A stretch of DNA of 64,000 nt, taken from NCBI GenBank assembly GCA_038138145.1, contig JAYQDD010000005.1:124001-188000 (forward strand), given 5' to 3'. Shown here one piece after another: positions 52,023 to 61,868 of the stretch. Positions within the stretch are counted from its first letter, which is position 1, and every line of letters starts with the position of its first letter. Origin of the DNA: UBA3537 sp038138145. GTDB lineage: Bacteria > Bacteroidota > Bacteroidia > Flavobacteriales > Flavobacteriaceae. The position numbers were made by a program, and so were the translations under genes. The notes below the pieces were generated by a model that worked only from the letters and a program-made list of their open reading frames with translations, was not told the DNA's origin and searched no databases.

Positions 52023-54908
52023 TTATTTTTTCAAGACACGTACGGTTTGTACTGTATTGTCGATAGAAACTTGTACAAAATAAGCACCCGACTGCATTGT
52101 AGATAAATCTACAGTACAATTCATAGTGTTAGGCGCTTGACGCTTAACTACCTGCCCAAGCATATTGAAGACGGTTATATCTTCAACGGCTTTTTGTGCT
52201 TTGATAGTCAATACATCATTCACAGGATTCGGGAAGTATGTGAAGTTAGATGATGTATCAACATCTTCAAGACCTAATGAAGTAGAAGTGATAGAGAAGT
52301 TGTCTACAAAGAAATCAATATCTTCATTGGACTCAGTACTCTCGGCATAAAAAGCAAATTTAGCAAGGCCTGTATAGGCAGACAAATCAATTTCTGGCAT
52401 TGCAGCTCCAGCTACGCCAGGGTTGTTATTAGCATCCCATCTGTATAATTCAGTCCATGTTGAACCACCATCTTCAGAAACCATCAAGGTAACAAAATCA
52501 TCAACTCCCCAAATTGCATCAACAGGGTCGGCAGAACTGAAAGATGATAAATATTCAGTTGCAGCTACATCGACGTTTAAATAGTAATTCACTCCACTAA
52601 GGTCAAATGATGGAGAAATTAACCATTCATCTCTATTAGTAAAGTAAATATTTATATATGCTGCTGGAGCATCAGATCCATGTGCAAAATTACCAGTACC
52701 CCATAAAGAAGTAGTCCCAGAAGGTCCGGCTGCTATTGTTCCCTCTGCTTCAGTCCAGAATTCACCTGGATAAGTACTGAAGTCATTTGTATAGTTAGGA
52801 ACAATTGGTGCAGGTTCAGTTGTAAAAGTTACCGAAACCCATTCGCTCGTTCCATCATCACCACAATTTGCTCTCACATATACATCATATGTAGTATTTG
52901 CAGTCAATCCTATAAGCGCCAGTGGGTTATCTGAAGTCGCATCTCCTGTTTCAGCTGGAGTTACTCCACTCTCAACAACTTGGTATTCCCAAGCTGTTTC
53001 AGTGTTATTAGCAGTCCAGCTAACTGAAGCAGTTGTTGGTGTGATATCCGATACTGTAAGATCTGAAGGCTCTATACATGTTGGTGGTGGTGCGCAGGTT
53101 ATATCCATTACAAGTGAAGTGTCTGGAAGACCCGACCACGAACTTGGACTAAGACAGCTAACAGAACTATCAGCTTCTACCCATACTGAAATAACTCCAG
53201 TGGTGGAGGTTATTGATACACCAGCATGATCACCATTTGCACGATAGAGTTCAGTTCCAGAATCATCTGATGAATCATAAATGACTAAATCATCATAAGA
53301 CAATTCTGTATCGCCCTCAACAATGGAGACTGTAATGTAATCACCATCATTATCAACAGAAGCATCGAATATTTGAGACACTCCATTGTCATAACAATAA
53401 GTAACAGTATCACCACATGCAGGTTGAGTTGCAAATGAAACAGATACCCATTCACTAATACTTCCATCAGCGCACAAAGATCTAACATAAAAATCAAATG
53501 ATGTGCCAGAAGCTAAGCCTGTTAAGGTTAATGGGTTATCTGATGTAGTTGTTCCTGTTTCTGTAGGATCAATGCCACTTTCAACAACTTGGTATTCAAA
53601 AGAATCTCCATCATTACTTGATGTCCAACCAATAGAAGCTCCAGTAGTAGTTATAGCTGATACAACTAAGTCAGATAAATTGGCACAACTAGGAGGCGTA
53701 CAATTAGCAGTAACTTCACTAAGTTCATCATATAATCCAGAATCTAATTCAGTACCATTGCCATCTAAAATAGCCCATGAAATCTCAGAATTGTAAGAAC
53801 CACTCTGCCAGTTAGATAAAGTAATTGTTGATCCTTCTGTGGCTTCAAATAATAAATTTTCTGTACTACCTGTAGAGACTCCCGCACTTACTGCGGCAGC
53901 TCCTTCAACAAGTACTTCTCCATCAACTAAAATATCAACAGAAGCCCCATTCCATCCATCTCCGTAAGAATCATTCATAACAAATGTATGATTACATGTT
54001 GGTGGCGGAACACAATAACCAACTGCACTACCAGCATCAGAGTATGATCCTGAAGCTAACTCAGTTCCTTCATTATCCAAAATGGCCCACGAAATCTCAG
54101 AATTATAAGAACCACTCTGCCAGTTAGATAAAGTGATATTATCTCCTGTTGCAGCTTGGAAAATTAAATTTTCTGTACTACCTGTACTGACTCCCGCACT
54201 TACTGCGGCAGCTCCTTCAACAAGTACTTCTCCATTTATTAAAATATCAACAGAAGCGCCGTTCCATCCATCTCCATAAGAATCAATCATGACAAATGTA
54301 TGGTCACATGTTGATGGATCAGAAACAGTACCATTTGTGAAGGTTCCAATAGGAAACACTGAAGAACACGAAGAGTTTGAACTACAACCGTCAACTGCAT
54401 TAGCTCCACTAAAAATCCAGTTTGAATCTGTGAAAGTAGCACCATCTGGACCTGTAGAATCAGTTCTGTAGGCCCAACCATCTAAATAATCCCAGGGTGT
54501 CCCACTGCCGTCGGTATTAATATCTCCAAAGGTATCAATAACAACTCCTTCAGAGAAAAGCTCCAATGCATCGTCACCATTGACACCTGCAACAGAATTT
54601 ACATAATCTGCTTCAATGTCGAAATAAGTCATAAGTTCGGCCTCGTAGCCAGAAGTAATATAAATAAAATCTCCTGCAGTGGCGGAGCCTGCAAAAGTCA
54701 ATTCTTGACCATCAGATCCACCTCCGTTGTTTGCACTACCAATACCATAAGTTGATAAATCGGCAATATCATTAATAACATACACTTCAATAAGTTTTGG
54801 AGTTCCACCTGAAAGCGGTCCATCAAAGACACCAGTTATGACCATGTCTTGCCCATAAGACATAGAACATACCGCAAGTGTTAAAAGTAAATAGTAAAAT
54901 TTTTTCAT
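52023..54908 (-). CDS. T9SS-secreted multidomain protein (lamin-tail, FN3, sorting domain)
   Basis: 961 residues from ATG 54908 (MKKFYYLLLTLAVCSMSYG), a signal peptide; the frame to 54974 is not supported. Order: lamin-tail-like domain (about 20-190), two tandem ~100-residue modules with SYGDGWNGASVDI, FN3, a CUB-like Cys/Asp module (DNDGDYITVSI), a second FN3, a choice-of-anchor-like beta domain, and a C-terminal type A sorting domain (YFPNPVNDVLTIKA...GAYFVQVSIDN). It should cross the outer membrane by type IX secretion and be surface-attached. A 54-nt gap precedes no obvious promoter. Confidence 0.9.
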   Translation of the reverse strand: MKKFYYLLLTLAVCSMSYGQDMVITGVFDGPLSGGTPKLIEVYVINDIADLSTYGIGSANNGGGSDGQELTFAGSATAGDFIYITSGYEAELMTYFDIEADYVNSVAGVNGDDALELFSEGVVIDTFGDINTDGSGTPWDYLDGWAYRTDSTGPDGATFTDSNWIFSGANAVDGCSSNSSCSSVFPIGTFTNGTVSDPSTCDHTFVMIDSYGDGWNGASVDILINGEVLVEGAAAVSAGVSTGSTENLIFQAATGDNITLSNWQSGSYNSEISWAILDNEGTELASGSYSDAGSAVGYCVPPPTCNHTFVMNDSYGDGWNGASVDILVDGEVLVEGAAAVSAGVSTGSTENLLFEATEGSTITLSNWQSGSYNSEISWAILDGNGTELDSGLYDELSEVTANCTPPSCANLSDLVVSAITTTGASIGWTSSNDGDSFEYQVVESGIDPTETGTTTSDNPLTLTGLASGTSFDFYVRSLCADGSISEWVSVSFATQPACGDTVTYCYDNGVSQIFDASVDNDGDYITVSIVEGDTELSYDDLVIYDSSDDSGTELYRANGDHAGVSITSTTGVISVWVEADSSVSCLSPSSWSGLPDTSLVMDITCAPPPTCIEPSDLTVSDITPTTASVSWTANNTETAWEYQVVESGVTPAETGDATSDNPLALIGLTANTTYDVYVRANCGDDGTSEWVSVTFTTEPAPIVPNYTNDFSTYPGEFWTEAEGTIAAGPSGTTSLWGTGNFAHGSDAPAAYINIYFTNRDEWLISPSFDLSGVNYYLNVDVAATEYLSSFSSADPVDAIWGVDDFVTLMVSEDGGSTWTELYRWDANNNPGVAGAAMPEIDLSAYTGLAKFAFYAESTESNEDIDFFVDNFSITSTSLGLEDVDTSSNFTYFPNPVNDVLTIKAQKAVEDITVFNMLGQVVKRQAPNTMNCTVDLSTMQSGAYFVQVSIDNTVQTVRVLKK
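53696..54312 (-). repeat. Tandem ~300-bp module duplication within the T9SS protein
   Basis: Two copies (about 54005-54312 and 53696-54003) that agree over long identical stretches, for example GCGGCAGCTCCTTCAACAAG in both. Each encodes a SYGDGWNGASVDI module. Near-identical DNA implies recent duplication or gene conversion. Confidence 0.8.
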
Positions 54909-55077
54909 AATAAAATAATTGATTAATTGATATACTAATATATTGTTTAATATTAAAATTAAAAAATTAAACAAAACAAATACGATGAATGGTTAAAATA
55001 CAATGATAAACAACAAATAATAATGCAACATTGTGAACAAGAAAATATGAAATCTTTAAGACTTAGAGCTTAAACAT

Positions 55078-55109
55078 AAAAAAACCTACAGCTTTGCTGT
55101 AGGTTTTTT
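55078..55109 (-). terminator. Terminator after fabI
   Basis: AAAACCTACAGC pairs with GCTGTAGGTTTT around TTT, flanked by A and T runs, 22 nt after the fabI stop. Confidence 0.88.
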
Positions 55110-55130
55110 GTGTATTCAGTAATTGGTGTT

Positions 55131-55952
55131 TTATACGTCATTTTCAGTAAAGGCATCCATGACCGCATCACTCACGCCCATGTTGCTAAACCCACCATCG
55201 TTGTAGAGGTTTTGCAATGTAACACGTTTGGTCAAATCGCTAAACAATGTGATGGTATAGTTAGCACAATCCAAAGCTGTGGCATTTCCGAGTGGTGACA
55301 TTTTTTCAGCATAAGCAATAAAGCCGTCAAATCCTTTTACTCCTTTGCCAGCTGTTGTTGGCGTAGGTGATTGAGAGATAGTATTGACACGAACATTTTT
55401 ATCACGTCCAAAGAAATAACCAAAACTACGCGCTATGCTTTCCAAATACGCTTTATTGTCGGCCATATCATTATAATCTGGAAAAACACGTTGTGCAGCC
55501 ATATAAGACAAAGCGACAATACTCCCCCACTCGTTCATCGCATCGGATTTGTAAAGGGTTTGCATCACTTTGTGAAAAGACATGGCAGAAACGTCGGTTC
55601 CTTTTTGCGTCCAATCGTATTTTTGATCGGTGTAAGCACGACCTTTACGCACATTGACCGACATTCCAATGGAATGCAATACAAAGTCCAACTTACCGCC
55701 TAAAATCTCCACCGACTGATCAACTAAATTTTGTAAGTCTTCTAAAGAAGTGGCATCGGCAGGAATCACTTGTGCGCCTGTTTTTTTGGCCAATTCATCA
55801 ATAGCGCCCATACGCATTGCAATGGGTGCATTGGTCAGCACAAAAGTTCCGCCTTCTTCATGTACACGCTCTGCTGTAATCCACGCAATAGAGTTGGGAT
55901 CTAAAGCGCCAAAAATAATTCCTCTTTTTCCTTTAAGTAATTGATGTGCCAT
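55131..55952 (-). CDS. fabI: Enoyl-[acyl-carrier-protein] reductase (NADH)
   Basis: 273 residues. NAD(H)-binding GIIFGALDPNSIAWITAERV (11-30), the active-site Tyr-x6-Lys in DYNDMADNKAYLES (about 165-172) and TISQSPTPTTAGKGVKGF. It reduces trans-2-enoyl-ACP in the last step of fatty-acid elongation and is the triclosan target in many bacteria. A TATATTTG -7-like box (55991-55998) lies upstream, inside the recN 3' end. Confidence 0.96.
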   Translation of the reverse strand: MAHQLLKGKRGIIFGALDPNSIAWITAERVHEEGGTFVLTNAPIAMRMGAIDELAKKTGAQVIPADATSLEDLQNLVDQSVEILGGKLDFVLHSIGMSVNVRKGRAYTDQKYDWTQKGTDVSAMSFHKVMQTLYKSDAMNEWGSIVALSYMAAQRVFPDYNDMADNKAYLESIARSFGYFFGRDKNVRVNTISQSPTPTTAGKGVKGFDGFIAYAEKMSPLGNATALDCANYTITLFSDLTKRVTLQNLYNDGGFSNMGVSDAVMDAFTENDV

Positions 55953-55990
55953 AATATTGTTTTATTATCAAGTGTATCTAATTTTGTGGG

Positions 55991-55998
55991 CAAATATA
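55991..55998 (-). promoter_or_regulatory. Candidate -7 box of fabI
   Basis: On the minus strand TATATTTG matches TAnnTTTG, 38 nt before the fabI start. No good -33 box; support is motif-only. Confidence 0.35.
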
Positions 55999-56001
55999 CT
56001 A

Positions 56002-57654
56002 CTAATTCAACAACTGTTGCGCATGTTGCTTTGCAGTTTCTGTTATTTCTTTTCCACCCAACATTTGTGCTATTTCCTGCAAGCGTTCATCAGCATCTAA
56101 CTTTTTCAACTGCGTAACTGTTGTTGCGCCACGATCTTGTTTAAAAACTTTAAAATGATGAGCACCTTTAGCCGCTATTTGTGGCAAATGGGTAATGGTA
56201 AACACTTGCATATACTGACTCATGTCTTGCATGATGGACGCCATTTTGTTCGAAATTTCACCTGAAACACCGGTGTCGATTTCATCAAACATGATGGTCG
56301 GCAATTTTTGGTGCTTGGATAAAATATATTTTACGGCCAACATAATACGCGAAAGTTCCCCTCCTGACGCACCTTTATCCAGCGATAAAAAGTTACCTCC
56401 TTTATTGGCTTTTAGCAAAAAGAGCAACTCATCCTTTCCGTTGGCCAAAAACGTTGACGCTGGCTGAAGTTCGATGTTAAATACTGCATTGGGCATACCC
56501 AAAGCACTTAGAAGTACGTGCAATTCATCTTCCAGATTGGTCAATACCGCTTTTCGTTTGTTAGTCAAGGATGAAGATAAATTGTTTAGTTTTTTTAAAT
56601 TTTTATTCAACAAAATAAGTACAGCTTCAATTTGTGCATCCAAGTTTGTAAGTTGCGCAACTTTTTGTTCTAAATCATTGAAAACACCATTTAATTCTTC
56701 GACGGTTTGTACATTATGTTTGGCACACAAATCGTTTACTTTTTTGAGCTGAACTTCGGTATCATACAACAGTTGTGGATTGGCTTCAAGCGTATTTTGG
56801 TGGTGTTCAATTTCTGCATAAATATCATCCAATTCAATATGTACACTTTGCACACGCTCAAAAAGAGACGCATACACTTCCGATATATCTTTCAATTTAT
56901 TGAACCGCTGCTTTAACTCAAAAAGATGGGCAGACACCCCTATTTCATCGTTATTCAAAACTTGCTGGGCAAATTGCAACTCATTTTGAATATAATCCAC
57001 ATTGTTCAATTGTTCATATTGTGCTTCTAACGCTTTTAAATCCAGTCCCAAAACCTGCGCCTCTTCGAGTTCGCGTAACAAGTAAGTGTTGTAATCCTGA
57101 TCTTTTTTCGATTGTAGCTGTTGCTCTTGGAATGTTTGCAACACGTTTTGATTTTTTTTATAATCCTCTAAGGTACATTTATAATCCTCTAGCAGCGAAT
57201 GAGACTGAGCTAAAGCGTCAATAATTTGAAATTGAAAAGCATCATCGGTCAAAGATAGGGTTTCGTGTTGCGCATGAATATCTATAAGTTGTCGCCCAAG
57301 GGCATCCAAAACGTGAAGCGTAACTGGAGAATCATTCACAAAAGCTCTAGACTTCCCCGAGGGTAAAACTTCACGTCTGATGATGGTTTCTATTTCATAT
57401 TCCAAATCATGGGCCTCAAAAAAGGGTTGTAAACTATAATTCTCTACATTAAATGTGCCTTCTATGATACTCTTTTTTGTACCGTCTTTGATGTTCGAAA
57501 AATCGACTCTTTTGCCTAAAACTAAGGACAAACCACCGAGAAGAATAGACTTTCCTGCGCCAGTTTCTCCTGTAATAATGGTCAATCCATCATCGAAACG
57601 CACATCAAGCTCATCGATCAATGCATAATTTTTTATGTAGAGTTGAGCTAACAA
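56002..57654 (-). CDS. recN: DNA repair protein RecN
   Basis: 550 residues. Walker A GETGAGKSILLGGLSLVLG (about 30-48), two coiled-coil arms (about 160-360), and C-terminal signature LDKGASGGELSRIMLAVK and MFDEIDTGVSG (Walker B). SMC-like ATPase for double-strand-break repair. Start is TTG at 57654; no ATG fits the family start MLxxLYIKNYALI. It follows DUF4835 by 10 nt. Confidence 0.95.
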   Translation of the reverse strand: MLAQLYIKNYALIDELDVRFDDGLTIITGETGAGKSILLGGLSLVLGKRVDFSNIKDGTKKSIIEGTFNVENYSLQPFFEAHDLEYEIETIIRREVLPSGKSRAFVNDSPVTLHVLDALGRQLIDIHAQHETLSLTDDAFQFQIIDALAQSHSLLEDYKCTLEDYKKNQNVLQTFQEQQLQSKKDQDYNTYLLRELEEAQVLGLDLKALEAQYEQLNNVDYIQNELQFAQQVLNNDEIGVSAHLFELKQRFNKLKDISEVYASLFERVQSVHIELDDIYAEIEHHQNTLEANPQLLYDTEVQLKKVNDLCAKHNVQTVEELNGVFNDLEQKVAQLTNLDAQIEAVLILLNKNLKKLNNLSSSLTNKRKAVLTNLEDELHVLLSALGMPNAVFNIELQPASTFLANGKDELLFLLKANKGGNFLSLDKGASGGELSRIMLAVKYILSKHQKLPTIMFDEIDTGVSGEISNKMASIMQDMSQYMQVFTITHLPQIAAKGAHHFKVFKQDRGATTVTQLKKLDADERLQEIAQMLGGKEITETAKQHAQQLLN

Positions 57655-57664
57655 TGGATTAATT

Positions 57665-58555
57665 TTAGAATTTTATTTTACCCCATTTTTTGGTATGCAT
57701 GGGGGCTACTTTAGTGAGGACAGATACAAGTTCTGTGATTTTCACATTTGGTCCTGCTGAAAAAACATCAGAGATTTCATCAGCTTTAGCGTCAAAAAAA
57801 GTGCGCACTAAAAATGAATTTGGGCGTCTTTTGTGTAAATCATTGAAACCCATCAAGGCTGAAGCTATTGCAGTCTTTCCTTTTTTGACATCACTTGCCA
57901 TGACATCCAACCCTTCGCGGTGGTACTGGTAAAGCACTGTTCTGTAGGCACTATAGGTTTTGGACAAAACATTGTCAATGAGCACTCTACGCGTTTGATC
58001 ACCCCCTTTTGGAGGTGCCCATCCTGAAACATTGCCTTTTTGCGAATAGTTGGCTATATCTCTCGCTTGCGCATAATATTCGTCCCCCCCATTAAGTTCA
58101 AATGTATCGGCATCAACCCCAAGAATCATATAGATATGAAAGGTGAGTACAGAGATTAGGTTGGATTGAAATTGTGTTGGATTAAAATTTAAATTCTGGT
58201 ACTCCAGATAGTTGAAATTAAAATCCTTATCATTAAAATTATAAACCGAACTTACATAGGTAGAATTGTGTACGGGGCGGACAGACTGCACCTGAATACT
58301 GGCCTTAAAAGTGTCCGAATCATAATCATTTATATTGATGATCATACTGCAATCGATGCGTTCCTCAAGGGCAAAAGGTTTATTGGTCCATCGAGTATTG
58401 TTGACAAATTCATTGAGTTGTTTTTCAAGAGTTTTAAACACTTGAACATTTTCATTTCCAGTCAGTTGAGCATAGACCACAAGGTTGCAATTGAGCTCTT
58501 GCGCAAAGACAAAGCCCGTGAATAATAGTGTCCAATAAGTTATAAAATTACGCAT
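57665..58555 (-). CDS. DUF4835 family exported protein
   Basis: 296 residues with signal peptide (MRNFITYWTLLFTGFVFAQ). DUF4835 pattern: TRWTNKPFALEERIDCSMII, QSVRPVHNSTYVSSVYNF, FAYHIYMILGVDADTFE-like block and GGDQTRR. A conserved Bacteroidetes periplasmic family linked by position to cell-envelope or gliding genes; function unknown. Starts inside the coaBC stop (8-nt overlap). Confidence 0.9.
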   Translation of the reverse strand: MRNFITYWTLLFTGFVFAQELNCNLVVYAQLTGNENVQVFKTLEKQLNEFVNNTRWTNKPFALEERIDCSMIININDYDSDTFKASIQVQSVRPVHNSTYVSSVYNFNDKDFNFNYLEYQNLNFNPTQFQSNLISVLTFHIYMILGVDADTFELNGGDEYYAQARDIANYSQKGNVSGWAPPKGGDQTRRVLIDNVLSKTYSAYRTVLYQYHREGLDVMASDVKKGKTAIASALMGFNDLHKRRPNSFLVRTFFDAKADEISDVFSAGPNVKITELVSVLTKVAPMHTKKWGKIKF

Positions 58556-59759
58556 GCATTCGTTTTATAAGTTCATTAATAATATCATCAGCGACTTCAG
58601 ATTTTGACTTTAAGGGGTAGTTTGTTTGATTTAAATCTTTATCAAATATAGAGACTTTATTTGTAGATCCACCAAAACCTGCGCCATCGTCATTTAACGA
58701 ATTTAGTACAATTAAGTCTAAATTTTTAGCTTTAAGCTTTTTTATTGCATTTGCAACTTCATTTTCGGTCTCCAAAGCAAATCCAACCAGGAGTTGATTT
58801 TTCTTTTTTTCACCAAGAGAAGCAAGCACATCTTCTGTCTTTTCAAGTTCCAAGGTCAGTGCTGATGCTTTCTTTTTTATTTTGGAAGTCGAAGGAAATT
58901 TTGGCCTGTAATCTGCAATAGCAGCGGATAAAATTGCAACATCAACTTCATCAAAAAATTGGTGTGCCGCATCGTGCATATCCCGTGCACTGGTGATGGG
59001 AATGGTTTGAATTGTGGCGTAGTGTGCTTTGTAATGTGTTGGACCAGTAATAAGCGTAACCTCAGCGCCCATTTGTGCTGCAGTATTGGCAATTTCAAAA
59101 CCCATACGTCCAGACGAGTGATTGCCAATATAGCGTACCGGATCGATGGCTTCATGTGTGGGTCCAGCAGTGACTAGAAATTTTTTACCATACAATGGAA
59201 GTCCTTCAAGAATATGGTGCTCTATGGTTTCTACAATAGTTTCGGGTTCGGCCATACGTCCCATACCAACAAGGCCACTCGCTAAAGCACCAAAAGCAGA
59301 AGGAATTAAAATATTACCGTAGGACTGAAGCGTTTCTAAAGCATTTTGTGTGGTAGGGTGTTTGTACATATCCAAATCCATAGCGGGTGCAAAATACACC
59401 GGACATTTTGCAGAAAGATAGGTAGCAATCAAAAAATTATCGCTGTTCCCAGAGGCCATTTTTGACAGGGTGTTGGCGGTAGCAGGTGCTATCACAAACA
59501 AGTCGGCCCATAGACCGAGTTCAACATGGTTGTTCCAAACAGCATTGTCATCTTCATCATCTGTAAAATCAGACAAAACAGGATGATTTGAAAGTGTTGA
59601 AAGGGTGAGCGGTGTAATGAATTCTTTGGCCGAAGGCGTCATCACCACGCGCACATCGGCGCCAGCTTTGACCAACAAACGGACAAGAAAAGCAGTCTTA
59701 TACGCAGCAATACCAGCAGTGATGCCTAGGAGGATATTTTTGCCGCGTAAAATAGACAT
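58548..59759 (-). CDS. coaBC: Bifunctional phosphopantothenoylcysteine decarboxylase/ligase
   Basis: 403 residues. CoaC half (1-180): ILLGITAGIAAYKTAFL, catalytic His in NHVELGLWAD, PAMDLDMYKHP; CoaB half (about 190-403): YIGNHSSGRMGFEIANTA and KKNQLLVGFALETENE. It joins cysteine to phosphopantothenate then decarboxylates it to pantetheine phosphate in CoA synthesis. The rpoZ stop is 10 nt upstream of its start. Confidence 0.96.
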   Translation of the reverse strand: MSILRGKNILLGITAGIAAYKTAFLVRLLVKAGADVRVVMTPSAKEFITPLTLSTLSNHPVLSDFTDDEDDNAVWNNHVELGLWADLFVIAPATANTLSKMASGNSDNFLIATYLSAKCPVYFAPAMDLDMYKHPTTQNALETLQSYGNILIPSAFGALASGLVGMGRMAEPETIVETIEHHILEGLPLYGKKFLVTAGPTHEAIDPVRYIGNHSSGRMGFEIANTAAQMGAEVTLITGPTHYKAHYATIQTIPITSARDMHDAAHQFFDEVDVAILSAAIADYRPKFPSTSKIKKKASALTLELEKTEDVLASLGEKKKNQLLVGFALETENEVANAIKKLKAKNLDLIVLNSLNDDGAGFGGSTNKVSIFDKDLNQTNYPLKSKSEVADDIINELIKRMHA

Positions 59760-59769
59760 AGGATTGGTC

Positions 59770-60093
59770 TTAGGACTCGTCAGACGTTTTTCTGTGGTGA
59801 ATTTTCCCTTCTAACCATTCTTGCACTGCAAGCGCATGTGGCTTGGGTAAACGCTCGTAAAACTTAGAGACCTCTATTTGTTCTTTGTTTTCAAAAACTT
59901 CTTCAAGACTGTCGTTGTAGGTTGCAAATTCTTCCAATTTATCGATTAATTCTTTTCGGATATCTGTATTGATTTGCTCTGCACGTCTTGAAATCACAGA
60001 GATCGCCTCGTAAATGTTCTCTGTTGGCGCATCAATTTCATTGCGGTTGTACGTCACTGAAGTTGCAGGTGCTTTTACTTTTTTTAAATCCAT
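59770..60093 (-). CDS. rpoZ: DNA-directed RNA polymerase omega subunit
   Basis: 107 residues of the Bacteroidetes RpoZ form: MDLKKVKAPATSVTYNR and the helix NIYEAISVISRRAEQIN, which matches the conserved omega segment. Binds beta-prime and aids polymerase assembly. It sits between bamD (5 nt upstream) and coaBC in the conserved flavobacterial run. Confidence 0.92.
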   Translation of the reverse strand: MDLKKVKAPATSVTYNRNEIDAPTENIYEAISVISRRAEQINTDIRKELIDKLEEFATYNDSLEEVFENKEQIEVSKFYERLPKPHALAVQEWLEGKIHHRKTSDES

Positions 60094-60098
60094 TTGTA

Positions 60099-60911
60099 TT
60101 AACTTTTTGGTGTTAAATTAATTTTGATGTCAAGCAACACATTGTGCATTGACTCTACTTGCTCTGAATATTTTGTTTCTGGGAAAAAGCGTATAAAATT
60201 TTTGTAAAAAGTAAATGCTTTTTCGGTTCGTTCTGCTTGTTTCCATGGGACACTATTTACGGCCAATTGATAAGCAGAGTCAAATTTGTAGAATAGAGCA
60301 TCTTCTTTGTATTTGGTTCCAGGGAATTTCTCAAGAAAATTATCAAATGCTGTGATGGCTGAATTATAGTCTCTGTGGAATGGCCCTGTTGTGTGGTATT
60401 GCAAAGCAATTTCGTAGGCCTTTTTTTCTAATTTAGCATCTAATTCTTGAACCAATGCATTGGCTTGATCAAAAAATTCAGAATCTGGATAACGGTTGAT
60501 GAAATCTTGAAGTTTTACAATAGCATCTGCCGTTTCCGTTTGATCTTTTGCGTATATCGGAGACAATTTATAGTAACTTTTAGCGGCCAAAAAAGCAATT
60601 TCATCAACACGTTCACTTTTGGGATAGGCCTCTACAAAACGTTCCATGCGGTAATTTGCAGAGAAATAATCTTTCGTTTCATAAAACGCTTTGGAATGCA
60701 TATACATCAGCTTTTCTGCTTGAGGTTTTCCTCTGTATTTTGGTACAATTTGAAGAAATAAGCGGTTGGCTTTTTCGTACTTCCCTGCATCATAAAGCGC
60801 AGTACCCATTTTGAATTTTGCAGCAATATCCTCTTCTTTCAATACACGCTGATACTCGCTACAAGCACTGAAAACTAAGAGAACGAAAACTATTGATACT
60901 AACTTTTTCAT
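60099..60911 (-). CDS. bamD: Outer-membrane assembly lipoprotein BamD
   Basis: 270 residues. Signal ending VLLVFSACSEYQ, a lipobox, then five TPR-like helical repeats (FKMGTALYDAGKYEKANRLF, YKLSPIYAKDQTETADAIVK). As a lipoprotein of the BAM complex it helps insert outer-membrane beta barrels. A CAAAAATA box (TATTTTTG on the minus strand) lies 17 nt upstream. Confidence 0.92.
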   Translation of the reverse strand: MKKLVSIVFVLLVFSACSEYQRVLKEEDIAAKFKMGTALYDAGKYEKANRLFLQIVPKYRGKPQAEKLMYMHSKAFYETKDYFSANYRMERFVEAYPKSERVDEIAFLAAKSYYKLSPIYAKDQTETADAIVKLQDFINRYPDSEFFDQANALVQELDAKLEKKAYEIALQYHTTGPFHRDYNSAITAFDNFLEKFPGTKYKEDALFYKFDSAYQLAVNSVPWKQAERTEKAFTFYKNFIRFFPETKYSEQVESMHNVLLDIKINLTPKS

Positions 60912-60928
60912 ATTTTAAAAATGGGTTG

Positions 60929-60936
60929 CAAAAATA
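60929..60936 (-). promoter_or_regulatory. Candidate -7 box of bamD
   Basis: TATTTTTG on the minus strand matches TAnnTTTG 17 nt before the bamD start. No clear -33 box. Confidence 0.3.
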
Positions 60937-60989
60937 CATTTTTTAAACGGATAATAAAAACATTTATTATCTGTAAAGAAGGAAACATT

Positions 60990-61868
60990 TTATTCCAGTG
61001 CTGCAAGTGCTGTTTTAATTTTCAATTTTAAACCTCCTGTAGCGGGTACCAAGGGTAAGCGAACCGTGTCTTTGCACAATCCAAGTTGTTCCAAAACAGC
61101 TTTGATTCCTGCTGGATTATTTTCTTCAAAAATAAGATTGATAAGCGGCATGGCGCTTGCTTCTAAAGCTTTCGCAGTTGTTTTATCGCCTGAAATTCCT
61201 TTGTGAATCATGGTCGAAAAAAGCTTTGGTAAGGCCTGTCCTATTACGGAAATCACACCTGAGCCTCCACCCAATACAACATCACAAACCAAATCATCAT
61301 CACCAGATATCACAAGAAAATCATCGGGTTTATTTTTTAAAAGCGTTTTGTACTGTTCGGGGTTGTTTCCTGCCTCTTTTATGGCAACAATATTGTCCAC
61401 ATCTTTTGCAAGACGTAGACTCGTCTCGGGTTCCATATTTTTGGCAGTTCGTCCTGGAACGTTATACAAAATCACAGGAATAGAAGACGCTTGTGCTACG
61501 GCCTTAAAATGTTGATAAAGCCCTTCTTGTGTGGGCTTACTGTAATAAGGTGCCACAGAAAGTACAGCTGTAAAAGGCGACAAATCCGTAGTTTGAAGTT
61601 CCTCTGTAACAGCGGCAGTATTGTTTCCACCAATACCAATAACAAGCGGTAGACGACCAGCATTGGCTTTAACGATGGTCTCTATAATTTCCTTTTTTTC
61701 ATCCTTTGTAATGGTCACACTCTCCCCTGTTGTCCCACTAATGACCAGATAATCTGTGCCATTTTTTATGTTAAATTCAACAATTTTTGCGAGTGCATCA
61801 TGGTCAACGGTCAAATCGCTTTTGAAAGGCGTGACCAACGCAACCCCCATACCTACTAATGAATTCAT
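60990..61868 (-). CDS. dapA: 4-hydroxy-tetrahydrodipicolinate synthase
   Basis: 292 residues. Conserved VISGTTGESVT (about 43-53), Tyr in ILYNVPGRTAKN (about 133-144), Schiff-base Lys in NIVAIKEAGN (about 162). TIM barrel that condenses pyruvate with aspartate semialdehyde in lysine and diaminopimelate synthesis. It starts directly at the stop of the DUF6913 gene. Confidence 0.96.
   Translation of the reverse strand: MNSLVGMGVALVTPFKSDLTVDHDALAKIVEFNIKNGTDYLVISGTTGESVTITKDEKKEIIETIVKANAGRLPLVIGIGGNNTAAVTEELQTTDLSPFTAVLSVAPYYSKPTQEGLYQHFKAVAQASSIPVILYNVPGRTAKNMEPETSLRLAKDVDNIVAIKEAGNNPEQYKTLLKNKPDDFLVISGDDDLVCDVVLGGGSGVISVIGQALPKLFSTMIHKGISGDKTTAKALEASAMPLINLIFEENNPAGIKAVLEQLGLCKDTVRLPLVPATGGLKLKIKTALAALE

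Noticed and set aside
53696..54312. CRISPR-like repeat
   Set aside because: The two copies are coding, in frame and about 300 bp long, so it is a protein-module duplication.
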